Positions 35,559 through 44,668 of a stretch of 64,000 bases of DNA are shown in pieces (the first letter of the stretch is position 1; each line of letters starts with the position of its first letter). The DNA is from Roseburia hominis (GTDB lineage: Bacteria; Bacillota; Clostridia; Lachnospirales; Lachnospiraceae), in assembly GCA_040702975.1 (NCBI GenBank), contig CP159990.1:3410001-3474000 (forward strand), read 5' to 3'. The notes under the pieces were generated by a model, which worked only from the letters and a program-made list of their open reading frames with translations, was not told the DNA's origin and did no database searches. A program made the translations under genes and the position numbers.

Positions 35559-37301
35559 TTACTCAAATTCCCTGTCAAACCCGCGAAGCGCCGCCTCTAA
35601 ATCTGCCATTTTATCATCTGCCTGGTGGAACAGTTCGCGCCACTGGGAGAGTTCCGTCAGACAGTGCCTAAGCTTCTGCACGCCCAATCTCTTCTTCTCT
35701 TTTATGGCGTCGCCTAATTCCACGATCCGCCTCCAGATTAAAAATGTACCTACGATCACCAGCAAAATCCCGATTGTAAGCGCCACTTTCGAAAATTGGA
35801 ACGCCATAATGACCAGCGTTATAATTCCACAGGCTATAAGCAGCAGGTAAAGAAGTGTAAATTTATCGGATAGAATATGCTTCCATTTGTTACGTTCATA
35901 GTATTCTTCCACCTGTTTTTTGCCCTTCTCGAAATCATGCTCCGTACAAACGATCTGACATTCTTCGTCGATCTGGAAAGCATATGCCTGTTTTTCTTTC
36001 TTTCGATAGTCCTCAGCATACTTCTGATAACCTTTCAAAATCCAGTCTTTCATAAAAGAAATCGAAAACTTGCGGATCATAAGTGGCGTAAGATTGCTGT
36101 CTTCTGCAAAAGCCCAGTCGACGAGGAGATCTCCAAAATTCTTCTTTCCCGCCTCGCCGAACTCCTGGTCGTACTTTTCCTGCGCCTTCGTCACATTTCC
36201 CTGTGCAGAAAGAACGGCTTCATTATATCTCATCTTCTTTACCACTTCAAATTCCGCATCATCATAGCTGCCGACAAGAGAATACAGCACATTCTCGATC
36301 CGCTGACTGATATCTTTTCCTATCTCCTCGGTTTCCTGAGACAGCTTATCATAAAATGCCGCGATTACTTCATTTTTCTCGGCGTCAGAGAGAAGCTCTG
36401 TCATCTCCTGGTAGGAGGTGCAGCATTGCTTCAGATGCGCGAATGCCTGGGTTGTCTGATGCAAATACGTTTCCTCGAACCGATAGGCCCGGTCACTAAA
36501 TTTCCTGCCCAGATCTACCGTCGTCGCCTCCGCTCTTGCAAGCATGGTCTTTAATTTTTCCGCAACCGCCGCCTGGAACACTTCTTCCTCGCCAAAGGCG
36601 CCACTAAGATAGGCCTGAAGCAGATACTTCCATTCTTCTCCCAAATTGGACGCATCGATTCTTTCCATGTAATACACGAACCACTCCTGCGCAGGCTGCG
36701 TCCGGTCGAACCTCAGATTCACCAGCATAAAGAATAGTGCTGCTTTTCCCTGATTCATGAACAAGGCCTTATCCAGCGCCCGCTTTGCAGCCTCCTTTTC
36801 GTCAGAGGCCCATAGCATGATCGCACTTGCAGCATACGCCAGCCAGTATTCCGTGTTCTGAAGATATGCCTTTTCTACCGTTTTTCTCATGTTCTCGCTG
36901 GAAACAAAATTGCTGTCCAGGCCGATAACGTACCCCAATGTGATCCTCCTTAGCATGTGATAATAGGAGAATCTGGTGTAATATTCCTCGGTATACTGGG
37001 ACAGATTCTTCGAGGCAGAAGACAGCGTTTTAAACGTAAAATACTGCTCGGTCAATTCATTCAGTGCATCGCTCACCATCTTTGCCTTGTCCGCATTCAT
37101 TCCCATCTCCCCGGACAGAACATGCATGGCTGGCTCCACATCCCGGTGCAGAACGCTGATGTTGCTCTTTAGCACCTGGATATTATGCAGCGCATTTTCA
37201 ATCTCCTGCGCAAGCATGTTATTTTCAGCAATCAGGGCATTGATCTGATTGATTAGCTGTTCTATTTCCCGTTGCTGCTCCTCGTATTCTTCCTGAGTCA
37301 T
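35559..37301 (-). CDS. coiled-coil, two-TM protein of unknown family (paralog 1 of 3)
   Basis: A 580-aa protein. The N-terminal ~55 residues are a strong coiled coil (EEYEEQQREIEQLINQIN). Family segments YWLAYAASAIMLWASDEKEA, FFMLVNLRFDRTQPAQEWFVYYM, AQGNVTKAQEKYDQEF and IRKFSISFMKDW are visible, then EEYYERNKWKHILS and two membrane segments (~472-520). Tail ~520-580 is helical. Ribosome site AGGAGGGGG. Both ends are probably cytosolic with a hairpin in the membrane, so the protein could tether or shape membranes; that is inference from topology only. Confidence 0.85.
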   Translation of the reverse strand: MTQEEYEEQQREIEQLINQINALIAENNMLAQEIENALHNIQVLKSNISVLHRDVEPAMHVLSGEMGMNADKAKMVSDALNELTEQYFTFKTLSSASKNLSQYTEEYYTRFSYYHMLRRITLGYVIGLDSNFVSSENMRKTVEKAYLQNTEYWLAYAASAIMLWASDEKEAAKRALDKALFMNQGKAALFFMLVNLRFDRTQPAQEWFVYYMERIDASNLGEEWKYLLQAYLSGAFGEEEVFQAAVAEKLKTMLARAEATTVDLGRKFSDRAYRFEETYLHQTTQAFAHLKQCCTSYQEMTELLSDAEKNEVIAAFYDKLSQETEEIGKDISQRIENVLYSLVGSYDDAEFEVVKKMRYNEAVLSAQGNVTKAQEKYDQEFGEAGKKNFGDLLVDWAFAEDSNLTPLMIRKFSISFMKDWILKGYQKYAEDYRKKEKQAYAFQIDEECQIVCTEHDFEKGKKQVEEYYERNKWKHILSDKFTLLYLLLIACGIITLVIMAFQFSKVALTIGILLVIVGTFLIWRRIVELGDAIKEKKRLGVQKLRHCLTELSQWRELFHQADDKMADLEAALRGFDREFE

Positions 37302-37412
37302 GTGTTATCCCCCTCCTTTTCCCTTTTTTGTCACGCCTTCACTTCTCTGCTTTTCCCGATTGCCGCCATTCATTTTCGGTTCGCCCTGCAGCAAAAAAAG
37401 TGTTTCGGCTTC

Positions 37413-38531
37413 TTAAAATAACAGTGTAAACACTCGATTTTCTGTACATAATTGTTCCGTAAGAACGCTTAATTCCTGTCGATGCTCTACCACATATTTC
37501 TTGAATTTCACGCTCTCACCCTCTGCCATTATGGGAAGATTCAGCCTGCTCTTTGCATTTTTCATTGCATTTAACAAAATTCGTGCAGTCTCGGGATCAT
37601 CCTGTACCGTCAGGATATAGCCCTGCATCAGATTACACCGGATTTCTTTTCCCAAATGTATCACCTTGCACATAGCACTTCCAAAAGGCTGGCTGCATTG
37701 CTCGGAAAACACCAATGCATTTTGCGCCTTTATACCGCCTTCATCACGGCAATACAGCACGTAATTGTTCACTGCTTCTGCGCTTAAGATTCCTGATGGC
37801 TGATGTAAAAGACGAATGATCTGTGAATGATAGCGGTGCTCTTTTGCCTTCTCCAGATACTGGCTCAGTGCATCATTGCGTAGCCTGACACCGCCGGAAA
37901 GCATCGTTTGAATAAATGCCGCTGTCTCCTCAAGATTTCCCTCCTCTATCGCAAGTGCCTTTTCTACTAACACTTGTCCATCCACTTTCAGCCCTTTTTT
38001 CGATAACAAAGAAACAATTTCATTTTTTGTTTCTGTCGAATCGCAGTTACTTCTCATATACTCTTTCAGCAGATCCCCGAAGAAGCTAAGATTGATGTTC
38101 AACTCCAACAATTTCTTCAGGACTTCTACCTTCTGCTCTTTGTCCGTGCCGGTCTTTAGCACATACTGTGCAAGCGCCGGTGTGGAAATTGTCTCCACAT
38201 AAGTGATCAGCTTTTCGATCACTGGCATTCTCTTTTCAAAGCTGTCCTGATTCCGATTCAGATATTCTGCAAGAATACTGTCATTTGCCCGTGCGTCCAT
38301 CTTCCAGTGGTGAGCCAGTTCAAGAAGCGCTGTTTTTTCCTCCCCGTTCAAATCCCCTCTGCTCAACATCGCACTTACATTTTTTACGGAGATCGCCAGG
38401 TAGATGCCGCTCTTTTCTATCTCATCAAGCTCTGCGCGCGCCATCGCGCCTGTATGGACCTGAAAGATTCTGTCGACCAAATAATATAACTGCACATCCT
38501 GTGGTTTCGACTCGCAAAGAAGAGCGATCAC
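37413..38531 (-). CDS. helical-repeat protein, possibly the second half of a split gene
   Basis: A 372-aa protein made almost entirely of amphipathic helix pairs (ARM/HEAT-like), without catalytic motifs. It starts at GTG 38531, five bases after the stop of the preceding gene, and has only a weak ribosome site. The reading frame upstream of the GTG stays open and reads REEAVREVIALL, which continues the helical pattern of the preceding protein. So this may be the C-terminal part of one ~660-aa protein broken by a one-base shift, or it may be translated by coupling. Function unknown; probably a protein-protein scaffold. Confidence 0.72.
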   Translation of the reverse strand: MIALLCESKPQDVQLYYLVDRIFQVHTGAMARAELDEIEKSGIYLAISVKNVSAMLSRGDLNGEEKTALLELAHHWKMDARANDSILAEYLNRNQDSFEKRMPVIEKLITYVETISTPALAQYVLKTGTDKEQKVEVLKKLLELNINLSFFGDLLKEYMRSNCDSTETKNEIVSLLSKKGLKVDGQVLVEKALAIEEGNLEETAAFIQTMLSGGVRLRNDALSQYLEKAKEHRYHSQIIRLLHQPSGILSAEAVNNYVLYCRDEGGIKAQNALVFSEQCSQPFGSAMCKVIHLGKEIRCNLMQGYILTVQDDPETARILLNAMKNAKSRLNLPIMAEGESVKFKKYVVEHRQELSVLTEQLCTENRVFTLLF

Positions 38532-38536
38532 TTCTC

Positions 38537-39415
38537 TTACAGCCTCTTCCCGCTGCGAGCTCTCTCCAGCAAATGCTCCGTGACATATTCAATAGAAGGA
38601 ACTACCCCTTTATGCATTCCTTCCCGGTATACGCAGAGCTTTGTCTCCAGAGTATCCTGCGATTCTTTTATGTATGTTTCCAGAAGTTTCCTGTCATCTG
38701 GCCCAAGCTGCGCTTTTGGCAGGATTCTCCTGATATGCCCCCGCTTGCCTTCCCCATCCTGGTATCCTTCCAGCACTGCGAGGAGTGCACTTTTACAGGA
38801 AAGATTTTCAACATTTTCCAGTATCCGGTCGGTCATATCCTGTTTTTTATTCTTCATCGCATAGCGCAAAAGGCTGTCATTTACAGACACGGAATATACA
38901 TCGGGTACATGCAGCAGATTTTCCGCAAAATCCCGGTGTAGTGTGTCTCCCAAGGAGTCAAACACAAGAACCAGCACGCCAAATACATCGGCGCTGTTTT
39001 CAAAAGACTCATAGAGTGCTTCTTCCTCAGCAGCAATCCCTTCCCCCATTTCCTTCAATTCTTCATAGCCTTTTTTTAGCTGAGCGATCAGCCTTTTCTC
39101 ATTCCCCGGCGGACATGCACCGGGGGTGATGAGCGTAAACATCTGTACGCAAAGTCTGGCAATCGCTGTCCCTACGTAACGTGACGCCATTTTCTCACAT
39201 TCAGCAAGATTGTTTCTTGCCGCATCAAGACGGGCATATGCCGTATCCAAAATCGTCTGACGCACGACATTCTTGATCGTATAAAGCCCGTCATACTCTT
39301 CTTCTCTGCGAATCTCGTTCCCGCAATACTGACAAATCCAGACTTTTTTCTCTTTATTGTATTCTAATGCCCCTGCACAACAGTCGCATTTTAAACTCTT
39401 GTAGCTTACTGCCAT
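38537..39415 (-). CDS. zinc-ribbon plus helical-repeat protein
   Basis: A 292-aa protein. The N-terminal TFIIB-like zinc ribbon, CDCCAGALEYNKEKKVWICQYCGNEI (given here in parts: CDCC near residue 10 and CQYC near 28), is followed by helical repeats to the end. No membrane segment. In Bacillus, YdjG-type proteins start with a similar ribbon. The stop at 38537 precedes the next GTG by five bases, and the two proteins look like halves of one solenoid. Confidence 0.8.
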   Translation of the reverse strand: MAVSYKSLKCDCCAGALEYNKEKKVWICQYCGNEIRREEEYDGLYTIKNVVRQTILDTAYARLDAARNNLAECEKMASRYVGTAIARLCVQMFTLITPGACPPGNEKRLIAQLKKGYEELKEMGEGIAAEEEALYESFENSADVFGVLVLVFDSLGDTLHRDFAENLLHVPDVYSVSVNDSLLRYAMKNKKQDMTDRILENVENLSCKSALLAVLEGYQDGEGKRGHIRRILPKAQLGPDDRKLLETYIKESQDTLETKLCVYREGMHKGVVPSIEYVTEHLLERARSGKRL

Positions 39416-39447
39416 ACATCTGCCTCTTTTCTTATCAGTTACTTGAT

Positions 39448-40146
39448 CTATTTTGTTGCTTTCAGCAATTTATTCCGCTGCACAAACAAGAGCTCTGTAT
39501 CACGGCAGGCCTGCATTGCTTCCGCATTCTGCTCATTTTCACATAAAATGCGCAGCTCAGAAATCGCCTGCATGATCTCATCTTCGATTTCCACAACAGC
39601 GTCATTTGACATCGGGTCAGAATACCGAATCGTCTCGCTAAGTTTCCTTAAACTTTTCTTTAACGCGGCGTCATTCACATACCCCATGAGCGTGTCCACG
39701 TCCACCTGCATACTGCGGATCGCTGTCACAGAGACTTTTACCTGGTCGTTCACATCCTGTACCACATCACGCGACATAAGCGACAAAATAGCTACGACTG
39801 TGTACACGGCAAGAATGATGATATGAAGTGCAAGTGCCAGCTTAAGCGGCGCATTCTGGAAAAACATAAATACTACTGCCGTAAATACCGCTGCAAAAAA
39901 GTAGAACAAAGACAAAGATGACAGCGGAATCCCGAAAAACACTGCCTCTGCCTCCAAAGCTTTAAACGCCAGAAACATACTGACAATCTGTACTACAAAC
40001 GCCACACACATAAAACCATAGCTGATCCAAAAAACTGTATTTTTCTCATCAAATATAAAGAAGATCAGCATATTTGCCACGCCAAACGCAATAAGGTAAA
40101 TCAGCCCCAGCATCACACCGGCTTTTTTCTCCGTCATTCTACTCAT
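39448..40146 (-). CDS. four-TM membrane protein, zinc-ribbon locus
   Basis: Not recognised. A 232-aa protein with four membrane segments (~12-30, 37-58, 70-92, 100-120) and a cytosolic, acidic, helical C-terminal half (~125-232) that could form a coiled coil. AGGAGG lies upstream of ATG 40146. It follows the SPFH gene, so it could be a membrane anchor for that protein, as YdjH is thought to be for YdjI in Bacillus; this is inference. Confidence 0.78.
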   Translation of the reverse strand: MSRMTEKKAGVMLGLIYLIAFGVANMLIFFIFDEKNTVFWISYGFMCVAFVVQIVSMFLAFKALEAEAVFFGIPLSSLSLFYFFAAVFTAVVFMFFQNAPLKLALALHIIILAVYTVVAILSLMSRDVVQDVNDQVKVSVTAIRSMQVDVDTLMGYVNDAALKKSLRKLSETIRYSDPMSNDAVVEIEDEIMQAISELRILCENEQNAEAMQACRDTELLFVQRNKLLKATK

Positions 40147-40190
40147 CTCACCCGTTCCTCCTTATAGTATATCTCTATTTTCTTAATTTC

Positions 40191-41381
40191 CTACATCAGT
40201 TTCGTTCCACATTCCGGACAGAACTTCATTCCCGGTTTGATCGGACTTTTGCATCCCGGGCAGGTGTCTGCCGCAAGCTTATGTCCGCACTCAGAACAGA
40301 ATTTGGCACCTTCTGCCACTGGCATTCCACATTCCGGACAAAATTTGGTCTGCTTTGATGCCGTCTCCCCTTCTGCCTGGGTTTCCTGAACCTGTGCGTT
40401 CTCCTGATTTTTCAAAACTGCCTGTACGTCGACTTTGCCCGCTGATCCTGCATTTACTCCCATGACAGGCGGCTGACCGGCTACATTCTTCGGCGGCGCT
40501 TCTTTGGGAACCCGCTCTGCGGACAGGGCATTTCTCGCCACTTCAGAAATCGTATTTCCCATTACGATTCCTCCTGCGGCCCCTCCTATGACCCCTCCGA
40601 TCATTCCCATGGATCCTTCGTTGGCCGCAAATTTCTCCGCGATCATCATCTGACGTTCCTCCTGCCAGGTATAACCCTGAATGAGCCTGCTGGATCTGAG
40701 TTTCTTCGCCTGTGAGATCTCTGCATAGTCCTTATCCGGTACTTCAATAGCTTCAATGTTGAAAAATTCGATTCTGACGCCATATTCCTCAAAAATCTCG
40801 TCAAGCCGCTCTTTTACAACATTACTGATTTCCAACAAGTGCGAGCTGATCATGAAATAGCTGAGCTGCCCTTCGATCATGATTTTGGAAATTGCATCTT
40901 TCACATGTGAAGAAATGATTCCCCGGAACTTGGCAACCAGATTATTTGCATCAAAACGATCCCTGAAGCCTACCATTTTCAACATGAATTTTCTGGACTC
41001 ATCCACAGAAATCGAAATACTTCCGTGAAGCATCACATGCATAAAGATGTCATACAGAGGGTCTTCCAGCGGAATAGAGCTCTGGGTTCCCCATTTCATA
41101 TCCATCTGGTGTACTTTGTTGATAAAGAACACCTTACAGGGGAATGGAGTCGCTCCACCCGTGGGAATCTCTATGATGTTCCGAAGGAGCGGAATGTTGG
41201 ATGTGCTTAATGTCCTGCGTCCCGGTCCAAAAAGGTCCGCTGCATTTCCGTTAATCACAAAAAGGGCTTCGTGTGTTTCATCTACAATGAGCTGGGACAG
41301 CGTATTGAAATCTTCCGCCGGGTGTTTCCAGACTAATTGATTGGGATCCCCTTCAAACTTAATTACTTCTGCTATTGCCAT
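40191..41381 (-). CDS. SPFH-domain protein, YdjI/virion-core-like, with two C-terminal zinc ribbons
   Basis: A 396-aa protein. Residues ~1-265 are the SPFH domain (YdjI type: VIKFEGDPNQLVWKHP, LFVINGNAADLFGPGRRTL, KVFFINKVHQMDMKWGT, FFNIEAIEVPDKDY). A glycine-rich stretch (MIGGVIGGAAGGIVMG) and linker lead to two zinc ribbons (FCPECGMP..FCSECGHK and CPGCKSP..FCPECGTKL). In B. subtilis YdjI is recruited to membranes by zinc-ribbon partners and helps place a PspA-type protein. It is a probable membrane scaffold of this locus. No PspA homolog is seen in the window. Confidence 0.92.
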   Translation of the reverse strand: MAIAEVIKFEGDPNQLVWKHPAEDFNTLSQLIVDETHEALFVINGNAADLFGPGRRTLSTSNIPLLRNIIEIPTGGATPFPCKVFFINKVHQMDMKWGTQSSIPLEDPLYDIFMHVMLHGSISISVDESRKFMLKMVGFRDRFDANNLVAKFRGIISSHVKDAISKIMIEGQLSYFMISSHLLEISNVVKERLDEIFEEYGVRIEFFNIEAIEVPDKDYAEISQAKKLRSSRLIQGYTWQEERQMMIAEKFAANEGSMGMIGGVIGGAAGGIVMGNTISEVARNALSAERVPKEAPPKNVAGQPPVMGVNAGSAGKVDVQAVLKNQENAQVQETQAEGETASKQTKFCPECGMPVAEGAKFCSECGHKLAADTCPGCKSPIKPGMKFCPECGTKLM

Positions 41382-41395
41382 TATAAATAAACCTC

Positions 41396-42676
41396 CTATT
41401 TCTTTTTTCTGGAGCCTGCTAATTTTTCCACCTTTGAGGTGCGGAATCCTTTGCCTGCCTCTGCCTGTGTACTGGAGCCAAAACTCCTTCTCGGTATATG
41501 CGGTGTGGATGTCCCGTTAACATGCGCTGTGTCTTCTTTAACACTTACCTGCTCCTTGCGGCGCTCTTCTTCCTGAATGCTCCGCATCACTTCTACGCTG
41601 CGTTCCAGTTGCGTTTCCGCATCTACTCTCCGGAGCCGTTCCTCGTTTAGCTGCTTCATATATTGCTGCTTCTGCTCTTCTGCCAGCTCTTCGATTCGAT
41701 TTTTTTCTGCAGCTAATTGTTCTTTTATTTCTTTTTCACGCCTCAATATTGTTTCTTCTGTCTGGCGTTTAATCTGGGCCAACTCCTCCTGATGCCGTCG
41801 CGCTTCTTCCTCACGCATCTGACGCTCACGCGCCACCTCTTCCTCCGCCCGGCGACGAGCTTCTTCTATACGTGCTTTTTCTTCCGCTCGACGGCATTCT
41901 TCCTCTATACGCTCTTCTTCCGCTCGACGTCGTTCTTTCTCCACGCGCTCTTTTTCCGCCCGACGTTGCTCCTCTTCTATACGCGCCTCTTCTTCCGCTC
42001 GACGTCGCTCCTCTTCTATACGCGCCTCTTCTTCCGCTCGACATCGCTCTTCTTCACGGCACTCTTCTTCCGCCCGACGACGTTCTTCCTCGCGACGCGC
42101 GCTCTCTTCTGCCTGGCGTCGTTCTTCTTCACGGCGCTCTTCTTCCGCCCAACGATGTTCTTCCTCTATACGCTCTTCTTCCGTTCGACAACGCCCTTCC
42201 CCTGCATGCGCTTGCTCTTCCTCATTCCCAGTATTCTCTGTACGCGAAGCGAAAATTTCGCGGAACTTTATTTTCCTCTTCTCCAGCTTCCTGAGCGAAG
42301 GGTGTATAATATCCTCGCATGGATTCTTCCCATTTAGTAAAAACGGATTCCTGACATTTTCGTCCGCCTTAGACACATTGATTGTTTCCGTCCTCTTCTT
42401 TCCCGGGCTCTCCCTCATTCCTGATTCTTCCCGTATTTCCGGCATTTTCCCTATTTCCGGCTCTTCTTCAGCCCCCGAAGCCCCTCTTATTTCCTGCCCC
42501 TCCTCTATTCTCGGCTCCTGATCCATCGCCGGATTTTCCTTCACATCCAGGGCTTCCTCTGCCGGCTTCTCCACAACCGCACGAACCGGAGTTCCACACC
42601 CGGTACAAAACCTTGCTTCTGGTTTCAACACCTTGCCACAAGCCGTACAAAACCTAACTTTCCTCTCCTCTTCCAT
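41396..42676 (-). CDS. zinc-ribbon protein with long charged coiled coil
   Basis: A 426-aa protein. Zinc ribbon at residues ~8-32 (FCTACGKV..FCTGCGTPV), an acidic disordered part (~40-150), then a ~230-residue single helix/coiled coil rich in Glu and Arg (units such as EEARIEEEQRRAE repeat, with a 39-bp DNA period around 41970-42050). No membrane segment. The long rod could bridge partners or hold them at a set distance. The DNA repeat makes it prone to length changes. Confidence 0.82.
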   Translation of the reverse strand: MEEERKVRFCTACGKVLKPEARFCTGCGTPVRAVVEKPAEEALDVKENPAMDQEPRIEEGQEIRGASGAEEEPEIGKMPEIREESGMRESPGKKRTETINVSKADENVRNPFLLNGKNPCEDIIHPSLRKLEKRKIKFREIFASRTENTGNEEEQAHAGEGRCRTEEERIEEEHRWAEEERREEERRQAEESARREEERRRAEEECREEERCRAEEEARIEEERRRAEEEARIEEEQRRAEKERVEKERRRAEEERIEEECRRAEEKARIEEARRRAEEEVARERQMREEEARRHQEELAQIKRQTEETILRREKEIKEQLAAEKNRIEELAEEQKQQYMKQLNEERLRRVDAETQLERSVEVMRSIQEEERRKEQVSVKEDTAHVNGTSTPHIPRRSFGSSTQAEAGKGFRTSKVEKLAGSRKKK

Positions 42677-42727
42677 CCGTCAATTCCCCTCCGCGAAATC
42701 TTCCCGCCAAAAAATAACATCCTCTCT

Positions 42728-43411
42728 CTATTTATATCCCTTCGACTTCTCATAAGAAAGAATGGTCTCCGCATTCTTCTTCTCATATTCATTTAACATT
42801 CCATCTGAAAAATCGTCCGGATTTACGGTTCCACTATACCAGGCCTTTGAATCAAAATAGCTTTGAAGCCCCGCATCCTTGAACTTCCGGCCATGGCGTG
42901 CATAAATCTCATTCCGTGCCCGGCTCAGTTCCTCTTTACTTAATCCTTCTAGCTCACTGACGGACACATATCTGGAATTACTATCTGCAATGATGTAATC
43001 CGGATTTTCCTTGGGCTCCTCAGGAGTCACTTCCGGCTCTTCCGTCACCTCGTCTGTGCCCTCATCTGTATCCGCCACATCCTCCGGCTCTTCCTCTTGC
43101 ACTTCTTCAAGCTCTGTCACATCTTCCTGCTGATCCTGCGGTTCATTCTGCTGCGTTGTAACAGAGTTATTTCCATAATTCCCATAAGCGTTGACCTGAT
43201 TCATATAACTAAACTTAGAAACAATAAATACCACCAGGAGTACGCATACCACGGTAGTTCCAAACGCCGTGAGCAGCTCCTGCATATCACTTTCCTGCTT
43301 CGGCGGATAGAGCGGATTATGCTGCATATCTACCTTGACCGATTTTACCGGTACACTTTTCATCTCTTCCTTCTTTGCTTTCTTCGCCTTTTTCTTCTTA
43401 CCGAATCCCAT
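42728..43411 (-). CDS. single-TM protein with extracellular YARHG domain
   Basis: A 227-aa protein: a Lys-rich cytosolic start (GKKKKAKKAKK), one membrane segment (~46-66), an acidic Glu/Pro linker, then a YARHG domain at ~155-225 (LSRARNEIYARHGRKFKDAGLQSYFDSKAWY). This domain is found outside the cell in many bacteria and often accompanies peptidases and wall proteins; its ligand is unknown to me. It lies between the zinc-ribbon coiled-coil gene and the M48 protease gene. Confidence 0.88.
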   Translation of the reverse strand: MGFGKKKKAKKAKKEEMKSVPVKSVKVDMQHNPLYPPKQESDMQELLTAFGTTVVCVLLVVFIVSKFSYMNQVNAYGNYGNNSVTTQQNEPQDQQEDVTELEEVQEEEPEDVADTDEGTDEVTEEPEVTPEEPKENPDYIIADSNSRYVSVSELEGLSKEELSRARNEIYARHGRKFKDAGLQSYFDSKAWYSGTVNPDDFSDGMLNEYEKKNAETILSYEKSKGYK

Positions 43412-43423
43412 CAGCTCATCCTC

Positions 43424-44638
43424 CTACCCTTCAATACTCTGTGTATTCTTCATTTCCTGAAGACGTGCAATCCTGTCCACGCTTGCCGGATGACTGCTGG
43501 CAAGGTTCGCAAACAGTCCCTGCGGCTTCTCCCCGCCTCCTAATGCCGACAGCATAGCGCAAAGACCGTCTCCATATCCCAGCTTAAAGGAAAATGCATC
43601 TGCCAGATATTCGTTTCCTCTGCTGGTCTTCATACAAAGAGCAACTCCAAGTGCACTCCATACCTTCATGAATCCACGAATCAAAACCAAGGTGATTACT
43701 CTTGAAATCGCACTCAAAATAGAAATGAAAAATCCTTCATCATCTCCCGTAAACATCGCTACGATCTGCATGATCACATCGCCAATGATTACGCCGATCT
43801 GGAACAGCATCATAATTGCAGTAATAACTGTATTTCCCACGGAGACCACAAGAATCCGGTCCGTATCCTTGTGAGATAAATGTCCAAATTCATGACCTAA
43901 CGTCGCGCGGATCTGCTCATCGTCCATAGCGAGAAGTCCCCGCGTCACGCAGACAGTCTTCCTTCCTGTTGCAAATGCGTTCGGCGCTTCATCATCATTA
44001 ATAAAGAGTCTCACATCGCTGGAAATCATCGGATTTGCCTTTTTTGCTTTATAATATACTTCACGGAATATCGGTTCTAAACGATCAATCACGTCCTTAT
44101 CGTCTATCTTCACACACCCCGTCTGTCTCCTCAGCATCCATTCCCCAATTGGAGAAAGCGCAACAGAAACCGAAGCCAGATACAACAAAAAACCTACCGC
44201 AATGCCCCAGCCGATCGGCAGTGCACAAAACAGAGTCGCAATAATACCGATAATCACCACATTGATAATAAGATAAATAAAGAGCGGAATATTGGACTTA
44301 TCCAACATTCGGATAAAGAAATCTATCACATAAATATTATGTATGCCCTGCGGTTTCTCTGTAGGCAGTTTCTCATAGTCATAATCCTCATGCCCCTTAT
44401 CTGCTGCCCGATTTTCCATATCATTACTACTTGACACCACCACTTTTTCCTGGCTGCTTTCGGAAAATCCCACCTTCTTCAGAACATTTTCCCCGTCCGG
44501 GACCCCATTTTCCTCCTTCTCTTCCCTGAATTCTGCCGTCATTTCCTGCGATTGCAAAGCTTTGCCAATCTCTACACCGCAATTCCAGCAAAATCTGTCG
44601 TCACTTTGTACTTCTTTCCCACAATTTTGACAAAACAT
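43424..44638 (-). CDS. zinc-ribbon M48-family membrane metallopeptidase
   Basis: An HtpX/M48-type protease with an extra N-terminal zinc ribbon (FCQNCGKE..FCWNCGVEI, residues 2-25). Two membrane segments (~110-160) precede the catalytic motif HEFGHLSH (~248) and a third zinc ligand region NEYLADAFSFKLG (~345); further hydrophobic stretches lie at ~265-320. HtpX relatives degrade damaged membrane proteins. The shared ribbon suggests docking to the same hub as its neighbours. 404 aa. Confidence 0.92.
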   Translation of the reverse strand: MFCQNCGKEVQSDDRFCWNCGVEIGKALQSQEMTAEFREEKEENGVPDGENVLKKVGFSESSQEKVVVSSSNDMENRAADKGHEDYDYEKLPTEKPQGIHNIYVIDFFIRMLDKSNIPLFIYLIINVVIIGIIATLFCALPIGWGIAVGFLLYLASVSVALSPIGEWMLRRQTGCVKIDDKDVIDRLEPIFREVYYKAKKANPMISSDVRLFINDDEAPNAFATGRKTVCVTRGLLAMDDEQIRATLGHEFGHLSHKDTDRILVVSVGNTVITAIMMLFQIGVIIGDVIMQIVAMFTGDDEGFFISILSAISRVITLVLIRGFMKVWSALGVALCMKTSRGNEYLADAFSFKLGYGDGLCAMLSALGGGEKPQGLFANLASSHPASVDRIARLQEMKNTQSIEG

Positions 44639-44668
44639 ACTGTCTCTCCTCCTTCATAAATTTCTCTC

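Noticed and set aside
41717-42337. Plus-strand frame rich in Phe/Leu opposite the coiled-coil zinc-ribbon gene
   Set aside because: Simply the complement of GAA/GAG/CGN repeats; a low-complexity artefact.
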